A DNA stretch of 64,000 nt from Flavobacterium cyclinae. GTDB taxonomy: Bacteria > Bacteroidota > Bacteroidia > Flavobacteriales > Flavobacteriaceae. Under the pieces are notes generated by a model. It made no database searches, was not told where the DNA came from, and saw only the letters and a list, made by a program, of their open reading frames with translations. Location of the stretch: positions 2,232,001-2,296,000 of the forward strand of contig NZ_CP089095.1 in NCBI RefSeq assembly GCF_021172145.1. Reading direction: 5' to 3'. Positions 33,640-41,593 of this stretch are shown here, in pieces; position 1 is the stretch's first letter, and the number at the start of each line of letters is the position of its first letter. Both the position numbers and the translations under genes were made by a program.

Positions 33640-33676
33640 GTGTTGTCTGCTAACTGCGACTGAAAACTGTGACTAA
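33640..33676 (+). repeat. ACT-word array abutting the 2TM gene stop
   Basis: AACTGCG, ACTGAAA, ACTGTG, ACTAATT and ACTCCC (6-7 nt period) run up to the stop codon at 33677. A weaker reverse arm (AAAGTTCCAGTGTG) lies to the left. Confidence 0.6.
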
Positions 33677-34333
33677 TTACTCCCACTTATTCGCCTTTTC
33701 TTTCTCCATAATTTCTTTAATCTTACGTTCTTCCCAATTTTGTCCCATAATCCAATTCGGCAAAAAAACCGAAAGTCCGTGAGCGACTAACCCAATTCCC
33801 CAAAAAAACGCTGTGAAAAAATTATGCATTTGGAAATAACTTTCTCCTTCATGTAAGTTTTGAATATTAATAATTACAATCATCGTATTGATTACTAAAT
33901 AAACCAAACTATGCGTATAAAACCCTTTAATCTTTTTAACTCTTTTTAGTGCTTCTTGGTATTTAATATCACCTTCGTTTGAATTATTATATTCATTTGA
34001 TTGATAGGTTCTTATTGTATTGCTGTTATGAGTATTCATTTCATTTGTAATTAAATTATCTTTTTCTAAAAGTTGTTGTATTTTATTGTCTTTCCATTCC
34101 GAATTAAAAACAGTATCCAACTTAAAAACTTTAATTCCGTGAATAAAAACTGGGATTCCAGCGCCTAAAAACACCCAAATTACCCATAATACTTCGGGTG
34201 TATATTTTAAATTAATAAATATCAAAATAATCATTACGATTAAGAAAATATATAGATGTCTATAGAAACCCTTAATATTTTTCAGTCTTTTTTGAGCTTT
34301 TTGATACTGTTCAAATTCATAATCCTTTTTCAT
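33677..34333 (-). CDS. Protein with two 2TM domains
   Basis: A 218-residue protein with two copies of the 2TM domain. Each has a charged entry (YQKAQKRLKNIKGFYRHLYIF near residue 10; YQEALKRVKKIKGFYTHSLVY near residue 126), two membrane helices, a short loop and an exit helix ending in W-x-E/K-x-K-I-x-x-L/I-M/E-E-K-E. The function of 2TM domains is unknown; they accompany LytS/LytTR systems. The same domain is fused to the C-terminus of the adjacent kinase. Lies between kinase and response regulator in the operon. Confidence 0.85.
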   Translation of the reverse strand: MKKDYEFEQYQKAQKRLKNIKGFYRHLYIFLIVMIILIFINLKYTPEVLWVIWVFLGAGIPVFIHGIKVFKLDTVFNSEWKDNKIQQLLEKDNLITNEMNTHNSNTIRTYQSNEYNNSNEGDIKYQEALKRVKKIKGFYTHSLVYLVINTMIVIINIQNLHEGESYFQMHNFFTAFFWGIGLVAHGLSVFLPNWIMGQNWEERKIKEIMEKEKANKWE

Positions 34334-34417
34334 TTGTTTTATTTTTTGATATATAGAATATCGTTATTTTTATTACAATGTTTGCCTAAACAAACTTTAA
34401 ATTAAATGCGATTTAAG

Positions 34418-35758
34418 CTATTTCCATTTAGTATGTTCTTTATTTTCTTTTTCTAAAATTTCCTGAATTTTTTTCTCTTCCCATGATTTACCATATCCAA
34501 AAGTTTCTAAAGCATGAAAAGTTAAACCAAGTCCCCATCCTAGCATAGGAAACCAAAACCACTGAAAATTAGACGTTCTTAAATTAATAATAATCAATAT
34601 GGGAATTACTAAACAGTAAGAAATTAAATTTCCATAAAATCCTTTTAATTGTTCTACTTTGTCTTTTGCTCTTTGATAAGCTAAATTTTCATTATAAATA
34701 TTTTGTGTTTCCATGATGGTAATTTGTTTAGTTAAAATTGGTAGAAAAATTTTAAACTCTTTCTCGTTTTCTTCTACCAATACGGTTCTTTTAGTTAATA
34801 TAGCATAGCGATTTACAATGTTTTGTAATCCTACACCTTTGCGATCTGTTAATACTTCTTTCTTTTGAAGATTATTTGTTACAACAAGTTGATTATTCTC
34901 GATGCTTATTTTTATATGCAGGGGTTTTGTTTCGCTAACTACATTGTGCTTAATACAATTTTCTAATAATAGTTGCAAAGACAACGGAACTACTTTAGCC
35001 TCTTCGTTATCAAAATCTTCTGGAATTTCAAATGTGATGCTGTTCTCAAATCGCATTTTTAATAAATTCATATAGGTTTTAGCAAATTGAAGTTCTTCTG
35101 CAACCGACACCAATTCTTTATCTTTTTGCTCCAAAACATAACGATAAACTTTAGATAACGAAGTCGTAAATTTTTGAGCATTATCTGGATTTTCTTCAAT
35201 TAGCGAACTCAATACATTTAAACTATTAAAAAGAAAATGAGGATCAATTTGATTTTTTAAACTTTCAAACTGTGCCGAAGCCGTACCAGCAATAATTTTT
35301 TGCTCTTTTACTTTATTTTCTTGATAAGCTTTATAAAAATAAAAAGCATGAAATGCAAGAGTTACAATAAAGGTAATAACAATAGTAACTAAATAATTTG
35401 CAGCAGTTTCAGAAGCAAAAAAAGCTTCAAAAGTTTTGTTTTCAATTACTATATCCTCAAATATTCGAAGCAAAAAAATGATAAAAACGGAAATAATAAA
35501 TGATCCTAAAAAACCAATTGTTATTCTTTTTTTTGAAAATCGATCAACTTCAAATTTATCATCTAAAAACATGAATAAATAAGCATTCGCAAAATACAAG
35601 GTTAATCCATAAAGCATGGTATATCCAAAGTTTGCAGCTAAATTTTTGTTCAATTGTATGCTTACACCTGAAATTAATCTAATTATAAGTAATACAAAAA
35701 AGATTAAAACTGCAATTACAAGTGCTCTTGGTAATTCTTTTATAAGCCTATTTATCAT
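34418..35758 (-). CDS. LytS-type sensor histidine kinase fused to a 2TM domain
   Basis: A 446-residue membrane kinase. Four N-terminal helices (about 12-145), then the His_kinase domain with FESLKNQIDPHFLFNSLNVL (phospho-His174), ATPase N-box PLSLQLLLENCIKHNVV and G-box KGVGLQNIVNRYAIL. The kinase proper ends around FLPILTKQ. The remainder (from METQNIYNENLAYQRAKDKV, about residue 352) is a complete 2TM domain that looks like an independent protein read through without a stop. It should phosphorylate the LytTR regulator encoded two genes downstream. Preceded by a secreted repeat protein gene at 13-bp spacing. Confidence 0.9.
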   Translation of the reverse strand: MINRLIKELPRALVIAVLIFFVLLIIRLISGVSIQLNKNLAANFGYTMLYGLTLYFANAYLFMFLDDKFEVDRFSKKRITIGFLGSFIISVFIIFLLRIFEDIVIENKTFEAFFASETAANYLVTIVITFIVTLAFHAFYFYKAYQENKVKEQKIIAGTASAQFESLKNQIDPHFLFNSLNVLSSLIEENPDNAQKFTTSLSKVYRYVLEQKDKELVSVAEELQFAKTYMNLLKMRFENSITFEIPEDFDNEEAKVVPLSLQLLLENCIKHNVVSETKPLHIKISIENNQLVVTNNLQKKEVLTDRKGVGLQNIVNRYAILTKRTVLVEENEKEFKIFLPILTKQITIMETQNIYNENLAYQRAKDKVEQLKGFYGNLISYCLVIPILIIINLRTSNFQWFWFPMLGWGLGLTFHALETFGYGKSWEEKKIQEILEKENKEHTKWK

Positions 35759-35771
35759 TATATTATAAAAA

Positions 35772-36392
35772 TTATTTGCATTTATTTAATTCGTATTGTG
35801 CTCTATCTAATCCCCAACTTGGATGAAAAGCGGTTTCAGGTTTAAAAGTAGCAAAAAGTTCGATTGCTTTTTCAATTTGGGCGCACATTGGTTTTGTATC
35901 CTGTCCAAAATACTGTGCCATTCCTATTTCAAATGAAGCTTTTTGAAACACAACTCTCGGGTTTTCAGGAGCAATTTTGTATGCTTTGTTTAAAATATAC
36001 ATTACATCACCCGATAATTTTTGTCCGTTTGTCATAGGATCATAAACTATAGAAGCCGTATGAATCATGGCTTGCATCACTAATACTTCTGGATTATCTT
36101 GAGCTATCTCATTACAAACATCCTGAGCTTTTTGGGCAGATTCAATTAATGACAACATCTTAGTTTTGTCTTGTTCTACAAAAGCTTGAGTTGTATAAAT
36201 AAGTGCTATGTAATAACTCGGTAACCAATTCGTTTTTTCAACCGAAGCGATGCGTTCTAATTGTGCCACTGCTTCAATAGATTTTCCTTCTTTCCAAGTT
36301 TGAAGAGCCTTTGCCATTCCTTGTTCAAATTGTGTTTGTGCACTTACTACAGAAGCAACAAACATTGCGATGATAGTGATTAGTTTTGTCAT
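35772..36392 (-). CDS. Secreted TPR-like protein of the LytS/LytTR operon
   Basis: A 206-residue exported protein. A signal peptide (TKLITIIAMFVASVVSAQ) is followed by helical pairs such as FEQGMAKALQTWKEGKSIEAVAQLERIA and PRVVFQKASFEIGMAQYFGQ, suggestive of TPR-like repeats. KPMCAQIEKAIELFATF and YELNKCK carry two Cys. Likely periplasmic. It is the first gene of the operon with the kinase (13 bp downstream) and is preceded by a LytTR-type operator. It may present a periplasmic cue to the kinase; that is inference. Confidence 0.75.
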   Translation of the reverse strand: MTKLITIIAMFVASVVSAQTQFEQGMAKALQTWKEGKSIEAVAQLERIASVEKTNWLPSYYIALIYTTQAFVEQDKTKMLSLIESAQKAQDVCNEIAQDNPEVLVMQAMIHTASIVYDPMTNGQKLSGDVMYILNKAYKIAPENPRVVFQKASFEIGMAQYFGQDTKPMCAQIEKAIELFATFKPETAFHPSWGLDRAQYELNKCK

Positions 36393-36494
36393 GATATTGT
36401 TGTTTTTAGTTATTAATTAATTTTTGATTTTGAAATTATTCTAGTCTTGTATTGTTTCACTTTGATGATTCAAATTTCCGTCAGATTTTATTCT

Positions 36495-36541
36495 TTTAAA
36501 ATTGATTCTCACCGAACTGTTGATTTTTGATGATGAATTGT
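36495..36541 (-). promoter_or_regulatory. LytTR-type operator upstream of the sensory operon
   Basis: On the minus strand two 9-mers, ACAATTCAT (36541-36533) and ACAGTTCGG (36520-36512), begin exactly 21 bp apart, the spacing of LytTR direct repeats. The second fits the LytTR consensus fully and the first with one mismatch. The 47-bp block matches 38787-38833 at 37 of 47 positions. Confidence 0.75.
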
Positions 36542-36604
36542 ATTTTTTTAGTAATTAGTGATAAGTGAATAGTAATTAAAATTCCTTTTTATTTTCACTT
36601 TTTA
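36536..36604. repeat. Inverted heptad array at the 3' end of the TonB receptor gene
   Basis: Left arm: AGTAATT, AGTGATA, AGTGAAT, AGTAATT in strict 7-nt register from 36550. Right arm: ACTTTTT, ACTACAA, whose last word includes the receptor stop codon. The arms can pair (AAGTGAA with TTCACTT). The left end touches the LytTR operator. Confidence 0.75.
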
Positions 36605-38743
36605 CTACAAATTATCCAAATTATTCGACTTTTTATTATCACTTATTGTCCAAAAGAACCCTACAAAAATGAATCGATCCGCAGCTTGTGTAATTGCTTG
36701 ACGTTGAAATTGTCCTGTTGTATCAGCAGAATTTGCATATTGATAACCAAATACATTTTCAGTTCCTAAAATATTCGTCACAGAAAAAAATAATATTTTT
36801 TGTTGCGATAATAAGTAGGCCCAACTCAAACTTAAATTTGTAAATGACTTTGTTTTACCCGACATAAATTCTGTGACATTAGGATTATCATATGGTCTTC
36901 CCGAGTTGAAAGAATAAGTTGCACTAATTTGGGATTTCCATTTATCCATCCAATATTTTGTAACTAACGAAAAATTATGATTGGCAACAAAAGATGGGGT
37001 AACTTGATTTTCATAATTTCTAAAATCTCTTTCAGAATCAATATAGGAGTATGAAATCCAATAATCTAAATTTTTTATTGAATTATTATCTCTCCAAAAT
37101 AAATCCAATCCTTTAGCATAACCAAAACCATTGTTATTATAATTACTATCAAAATTTGCCAACGTTCCGTCATATTTTACCAAGTCTTCATAGTCTTTAT
37201 AATACACTTCAGCACGAAACATTCTGCCTTTCTTGTTATACATATAATTTAATATATAATGCGAAGTGGTTTCATAATCTAAATTAGAATCAAATTTCAA
37301 GTAATCTTGTCGTGCAGTTTGATTAAAATTTCCATAAGCCATTGAAAACTGACTATTTTCTGCCACTTTGTAAGCAAAAGAAACTCTTGGCTCCACTGTA
37401 AACTCATCAACAATAGAAGCATTTGAAGAACGTAATCCAACATTAAAAGCTACTTTTTTTGACAATAAAACTTCTGCTTCAGAATAAAATGCAATAGTAT
37501 TATTTTCATAGCCATATCCAAAAACATTGAAGTTTTCATCAAAATTGGTATGAAAGAAATCGGCACCAACACTCAATTTAAATCGGTTTGAGAAGGAATT
37601 TCGCAATTTAAATTTACTATGTAATGTTCTTTCATTATTTGCAACTTTATCGGCTGAAATTCCAATTTTATTTTGTGCATAACCATAACTCAATCCGGTT
37701 TGAAGTTGTAAATTATCATTCAAATACCCTTTATACGAAGTATTGAAATAGAAATTATTGTTTTTCAAATCAAAACGAATTTTTTCATCAAAATTGATAT
37801 CTTTCTGATTCAAATCGAAGGTAGAATAATCAAATGCACTATAAAATTTAAAAATTCCATTTTTAAATTTATATCTAAAAATACTTTCTCCTGAAAGAGA
37901 TTGTACTGGTTTATTCCAATCTAAATTTTGAGGAACCATCTTTTGATATGGCGCCAAATTAATATAACTCGTATTCAAGGAAAAAGAACTTTTATCCCAT
38001 TTTCTTGTTTTCCCTAATCCAACACCAACAGTCATAATTGAGATATCTGTTTGATTTTGAATTGGTTCATCAATCGTATTCATTAATAAAACACTCGACA
38101 AAGCATCTCCAAATTCGGCACTATAACCACCTGTAGAAAAGGTAATACCGCTAAACAAGAAAGGTGAAAATCTACCTCTAGTTGGCACATTGTTAGCACT
38201 AACTCCATAAGGTTGCCCTACTCTAATTCCGTCTACATAGGTTTGCGTTTCGTCCGCTTCTCCTCCACGAACAAATAACCTTCCGTTTTCACCAACCGTT
38301 TGTGTTCCAGGCAAAGTTTCTAATGCTGCAATAATATTTCCAGCAGAACCCGCCGTGGTTACAATATCCATTGCTTTAAGAGCTGTTGCTTTACTATTAT
38401 CACCAGCTTTAAAAGTTCCAGCAGTTACTTCAACAGCATTTAAGGTGTTAAGACTTTCTTTAATCGTAAAAACTTTTGATTGAAATTTCTCAACCACAAA
38501 TTCATAAATTATTGTTTCAAATGATAAAAAACTTATTTGCAATTGTTGATTTCCAGTGGCAGAAGTAGTAAAACTAAAGTTGCCATTTTCGTCAGATGTA
38601 CTCCCATCGTAAGTGCCAATTACAAAAACATTAGCTCCTGAAACTGGAATTCCTTGTTCGTCGATAATTTGTCCTTTAATTTGGGTTTGTCCAAAAGAAA
38701 TTAGTGAAGTAAATACGATTAAATAAGATAAGATTGTTTTCAT
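36605..38743 (-). CDS. TonB-dependent receptor with carboxypeptidase-regulatory-like domain
   Basis: A 712-residue outer-membrane receptor. Signal peptide KTILSYLIVFTSLISFGQ, a CarboxypepD_reg-like domain (about 20-100: IKGQIIDEQGIPVSGANVFV), a plug (about 120-230: SAGNIIAALETLPGTQTV, GRLFVRGGEADETQTYVDG, GGYSAEFGDALSSV) and a barrel. Ligand unknown; no SusD partner is adjacent. ATG 38743 begins the signal peptide; the longer frame up to 38875 runs through the operator region and is rejected. A LytTR-type operator lies 44-90 bp upstream, linking it to the adjacent sensory operon. The stop codon forms part of a heptad array. Confidence 0.92.
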   Translation of the reverse strand: MKTILSYLIVFTSLISFGQTQIKGQIIDEQGIPVSGANVFVIGTYDGSTSDENGNFSFTTSATGNQQLQISFLSFETIIYEFVVEKFQSKVFTIKESLNTLNAVEVTAGTFKAGDNSKATALKAMDIVTTAGSAGNIIAALETLPGTQTVGENGRLFVRGGEADETQTYVDGIRVGQPYGVSANNVPTRGRFSPFLFSGITFSTGGYSAEFGDALSSVLLMNTIDEPIQNQTDISIMTVGVGLGKTRKWDKSSFSLNTSYINLAPYQKMVPQNLDWNKPVQSLSGESIFRYKFKNGIFKFYSAFDYSTFDLNQKDINFDEKIRFDLKNNNFYFNTSYKGYLNDNLQLQTGLSYGYAQNKIGISADKVANNERTLHSKFKLRNSFSNRFKLSVGADFFHTNFDENFNVFGYGYENNTIAFYSEAEVLLSKKVAFNVGLRSSNASIVDEFTVEPRVSFAYKVAENSQFSMAYGNFNQTARQDYLKFDSNLDYETTSHYILNYMYNKKGRMFRAEVYYKDYEDLVKYDGTLANFDSNYNNNGFGYAKGLDLFWRDNNSIKNLDYWISYSYIDSERDFRNYENQVTPSFVANHNFSLVTKYWMDKWKSQISATYSFNSGRPYDNPNVTEFMSGKTKSFTNLSLSWAYLLSQQKILFFSVTNILGTENVFGYQYANSADTTGQFQRQAITQAADRFIFVGFFWTISDNKKSNNLDNL

Positions 38744-38786
38744 TTTTATGATTTTGATGAAGCAAAGTTGCAATTGTATAATCAGG

Positions 38787-38833
38787 TTTAAAATTGAACC
38801 TAACCCAACTGTCATTTTTGTAGGATGAATTGT
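38787..38833 (-). promoter_or_regulatory. LytTR-type operator upstream of the TonB receptor
   Basis: Minus-strand 9-mers ACAATTCAT (38833-38825) and ACAGTTGGG (38812-38804) begin 21 bp apart. The block is the counterpart of 36495-36541 (37/47 identical, no gaps), including the trailing TCAATTTTAAA. Confidence 0.75.
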
Positions 38834-38873
38834 AACTTTCCCGATTTTATTTACTTTTACCAAAATTTGTTTC

Positions 38874-39788
38874 ATGGCCTACCAAGATATTTTAGACGAA
38901 ATTTATAATGAAGTCATCCAAATTGAGAACACCGGAAAAGTTGCCGATTACATTCCGGAATTAGCAAAAGTTGATGCAAATAAATTCGGAATTGCTTTAA
39001 TAGACAATCATCAAAACGTGTTTTCAAAAGGTGATGCTTCAGAGAAATTTTCAATTCAAAGTATTTCAAAAGTTATTACCACTTCGCTTATTTTTTCTAA
39101 AATAGGAAACGATTTATGGCAACGCGTTGGTTATGAACCTTCAGGAAATTCGTTTAATTCACTGGTGCAATTGGAAAATGAAAATGGCATTCCAAGAAAT
39201 CCGTTTATTAATGCTGGCGCTATGGTTGTAGCCGATTTAATGTTGGAACATTTTGAAAATCCAAAAGCATTTCTTCTTGATTTCGTAAGAGAACTAACTG
39301 AAAATCCAAATATCAATTACAATGAAAATGTAGCACAATCCGAAAAAGCTTTTGTTTACAGAAATGCGGCTTTGGTCAACTTTATCAAATCGTTTGGTAA
39401 TATTAAGAATGAACCTGAGGCAGTATTAGACTTTTATTATTATCAATGTTCTATTGAAATGACTTGTGTAGATTTAGCCAAATGCTTTCAAGTTTTTGCA
39501 AACAATGGTAGTATTCCAAAGAGCAATACTAAGTTCTTAACACAAAGTCAATGTAAACGCATGAATGCTTTAATGCAAATGTGTGGATTTTACGACCAAG
39601 CGGGTGAATTCACGTTTAAAGTTGGGCTTCCAGGAAAAAGTGGTGTTGGTGGTGGCGTTGTAGCTTTATTTCCAAACCAATACACTGTTGCGGTATGGAG
39701 TCCGAAGTTAAATAAAAAAGGAAATTCGTTTTACGGTTTGGAAACATTAGAACGATTAACAACCCGAACGGAAACTTCAATATTTTAA
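38874..39788 (+). CDS. glsA: Glutaminase A
   Basis: A 304-residue serine-dependent glutaminase hydrolysing glutamine to glutamate and ammonia. The beta-lactamase-like fold motifs are visible: FSIQSISKVITTSLIF (catalytic Ser-x-x-Lys, about residues 63-68), NPFINAGAMVVADLM, YRNAALVNFIKSFGN and GKSGVGGGVVALFPNQYTVAVWSP. Length is typical of GlsA. Divergent from the TonB receptor gene; the ATG lies about 40 bp beyond the LytTR block. Only a one-mismatch -7 box (TACTTTTA) is seen upstream. Confidence 0.93.
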   Translation: MAYQDILDEIYNEVIQIENTGKVADYIPELAKVDANKFGIALIDNHQNVFSKGDASEKFSIQSISKVITTSLIFSKIGNDLWQRVGYEPSGNSFNSLVQLENENGIPRNPFINAGAMVVADLMLEHFENPKAFLLDFVRELTENPNINYNENVAQSEKAFVYRNAALVNFIKSFGNIKNEPEAVLDFYYYQCSIEMTCVDLAKCFQVFANNGSIPKSNTKFLTQSQCKRMNALMQMCGFYDQAGEFTFKVGLPGKSGVGGGVVALFPNQYTVAVWSPKLNKKGNSFYGLETLERLTTRTETSIF

Positions 39789-39838
39789 AATCTTATTAAC
39801 AATTCGCAAAAGCAAAAAAGTTTCTCGTAAATAATAAT

Positions 39839-39846
39839 TACTTTTG
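39839..39846 (+). promoter_or_regulatory. -7 box (TACTTTTG) for the TnpR-passenger-like gene
   Basis: Exact TAnnTTTG match, 23 bp before the ATG at 39870. Confidence 0.45.
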
Positions 39847-39869
39847 CTTTTCTTAAAATTTCAAAGATT

Positions 39870-40421
39870 ATGATTTACAAATTCCGAGTGATTCTCGATG
39901 CTGAAGAAGATATTTTTAGAGATATTGCCATTGAAAGCGATAACACCTTAGAAGATTTACATAATACTATTGTTAATGCTTTTGGCTTTGATGGAACAGA
40001 AACAGGTTCGTTTTTTACTTGTGAAGACGATTGGACTTGGAACGAAGAAGATGAAATTCCAATGTTTGACACAGGTGATGTTCCTGGGGAAATGAAAACC
40101 ATGATAGATTTCAAAATTGATGATTTGATGCACCAAGACAATACTAAAATGGTCTATGTGTATGATTTCTTTAGTATGTGGACATTCTTTGTGGAATTAG
40201 CAGCAATTGAAGAAGAAAAAGAAGCTGGTGAAACCTATCCAGCGTTATTATTTTCTCATGGCGAATTACCAGCAGAAGCAGGTCAAAGCGGATTAAGAGG
40301 TGATATATCTAATGATGATATCTACGGAGACTTTGAAGACGATTTCGATGACGATGATTTCGACATGTTTGATGGCGATGACAGCTTCGAAGACATGGGA
40401 TTTGAAGAAAATTGGAATTAA
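39870..40421 (+). CDS. IS1096 passenger TnpR-family / pRiA4b ORF-3-like protein
   Basis: A 183-residue acidic protein. The N-terminal half, IYKFRVILDAEEDIFRDIAI, LEDLHNTIVNAFGFDGTETG and FFTCEDDWTWNEED, is the pRiA4b ORF-3/TnpR-passenger fold. The C-terminal 40 residues are almost all Asp, Glu, Phe and Gly (GDFEDDFDDDDFDMFDGDDS). No transposase or inverted repeats lie nearby, so despite the name it is best read as a chromosomal gene of unknown function. Its own -7 box precedes it. The stop is followed at once by an octad word array. Confidence 0.8.
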   Translation: MIYKFRVILDAEEDIFRDIAIESDNTLEDLHNTIVNAFGFDGTETGSFFTCEDDWTWNEEDEIPMFDTGDVPGEMKTMIDFKIDDLMHQDNTKMVYVYDFFSMWTFFVELAAIEEEKEAGETYPALLFSHGELPAEAGQSGLRGDISNDDIYGDFEDDFDDDDFDMFDGDDSFEDMGFEENWN

Positions 40422-40521
40422 TTAGCCAATGTGCTAATGTGGCAATGTGCCAATTATAAAAACTAAATTACTAACAATGTCAATTGGCTTATTGACTAAT
40501 TGACAAATTGACACATTAATA
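40422..40521. repeat. Inverted octad-word array
   Basis: Left arm starts five bases after the stop: GCCAATGT, GCTAATGT, GGCAATGT, GCCAATT (8-nt period). The right arm, read on the opposite strand, is TCAATTTG, TCAATTAG, TCAATAAG, CCAATTGA (8-nt period). The region fills the whole gap up to the next ATG at 40522. Confidence 0.75.
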
Positions 40522-41580
40522 ATGATCAACTTATTTAACGCACATATCGAAAACCTATCGATTCATAGAGTAGGAAACAAAAGTAGAAACGAAGCTATTT
40601 TCTTATCGGAAAATCCATACGGGTTGAATGATGAAATTATGCCTTTGTTGAAGGAATTTTTCTTTAAACCTTTCAGAGAAAAAGAAGAAAACTATTTTCA
40701 GTTTGCTCATGAAGTAGATTTAGAATACAACGAAATGTACAATTTTGCTACCGAAGTTTTCAATAACCCAGGCGAAATTCACAACGTTTCAAAAAAAATC
40801 ACGAAACACCTTTTCGAACAATCGAATCATCCACATATTAAAAACGGAGAAGTGTATGTTGCTTATTTTACGCACGTTTCTATAGATAATAATGTGGTTG
40901 ATGCTATCGGAGTTTTCAAAAGTGAAGTACAAACCGATTTCTTACAATTCGAAGAAAACGGAAACAACTTAGAAATGATTTTACAACAAGGAATCAACTT
41001 GAATAAGTTGGACAAAGGTTGTATTATTTTCAATTACAAAAAAGAAGAAGGTTACAAAATTTTAACTGTAGATAGCAACCGTTACGATGCGCGTTATTGG
41101 TTAGAACATTTCTTGTCGGTTGATGCATTTCAAGATGAAAACTTCATGACAAAGAAATACTTAAAATTCTGTCAAGAGTTTGCCAAAGAAGTAGTTTTAC
41201 CAGCAGAAGACAAACAACAAGAAGTATTGTTTATGAACCGTGCTATCAATCACTTTGCGAAAAATGATGAATTTGAAGAAACTGCTTTCTTAAATGAAGT
41301 AATGCAAAATCCTGAATTCATTCCAGAATTCAAAAATTATAAAGTAGATAAAGGTGCGAAATATAGTATCGAAGACGTTTCAAGTTTTCCAATTGCAAAT
41401 GCTGCGGTGACAGATGTGCGTCGTACCTTAAAAAACACGATTCAATTGGATACGAATATCCAAATCAAATTGGATTTCATCAACCCTGAAAGTGCTGAGA
41501 AATTCGTTGAAAAAGGTTGGGACGAAGAAAAACAAATGTATTATTACTTAGTTTACTTTAATAAAGAGCAGAAATCATAA
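40522..41580 (+). CDS. Nucleoid-associated protein (NdpA/37-kDa family)
   Basis: A 352-residue protein of the 37-kDa nucleoid-associated (NdpA/YejK) family. EVYVAYFTHVSIDNNVVDAIGVFKSE and LDKGCIIFNYKKEEGYKILTVD match the family core, and DARYWLEHFLSVDAFQDENFMTKKYLKF follows. Members bind the chromosome, but their function in Bacteroidota is not established. Cytoplasmic. The ATG sits at the very end of the octad word array; the following unknown gene begins 13 bp after the stop. Confidence 0.82.
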   Translation: MINLFNAHIENLSIHRVGNKSRNEAIFLSENPYGLNDEIMPLLKEFFFKPFREKEENYFQFAHEVDLEYNEMYNFATEVFNNPGEIHNVSKKITKHLFEQSNHPHIKNGEVYVAYFTHVSIDNNVVDAIGVFKSEVQTDFLQFEENGNNLEMILQQGINLNKLDKGCIIFNYKKEEGYKILTVDSNRYDARYWLEHFLSVDAFQDENFMTKKYLKFCQEFAKEVVLPAEDKQQEVLFMNRAINHFAKNDEFEETAFLNEVMQNPEFIPEFKNYKVDKGAKYSIEDVSSFPIANAAVTDVRRTLKNTIQLDTNIQIKLDFINPESAEKFVEKGWDEEKQMYYYLVYFNKEQKS

Positions 41581-41593
41581 AAGTTAAAAACAG

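Noticed and set aside
38744..38875. 44-residue N-terminal extension of the TonB receptor
   Set aside because: It covers the LytTR block and precedes a perfect signal peptide, so the start is at 38743.
39870..40421. Transposon passenger (TnpR) as evidence for a mobile element
   Set aside because: Only family similarity; no transposase, terminal repeats or duplication nearby.
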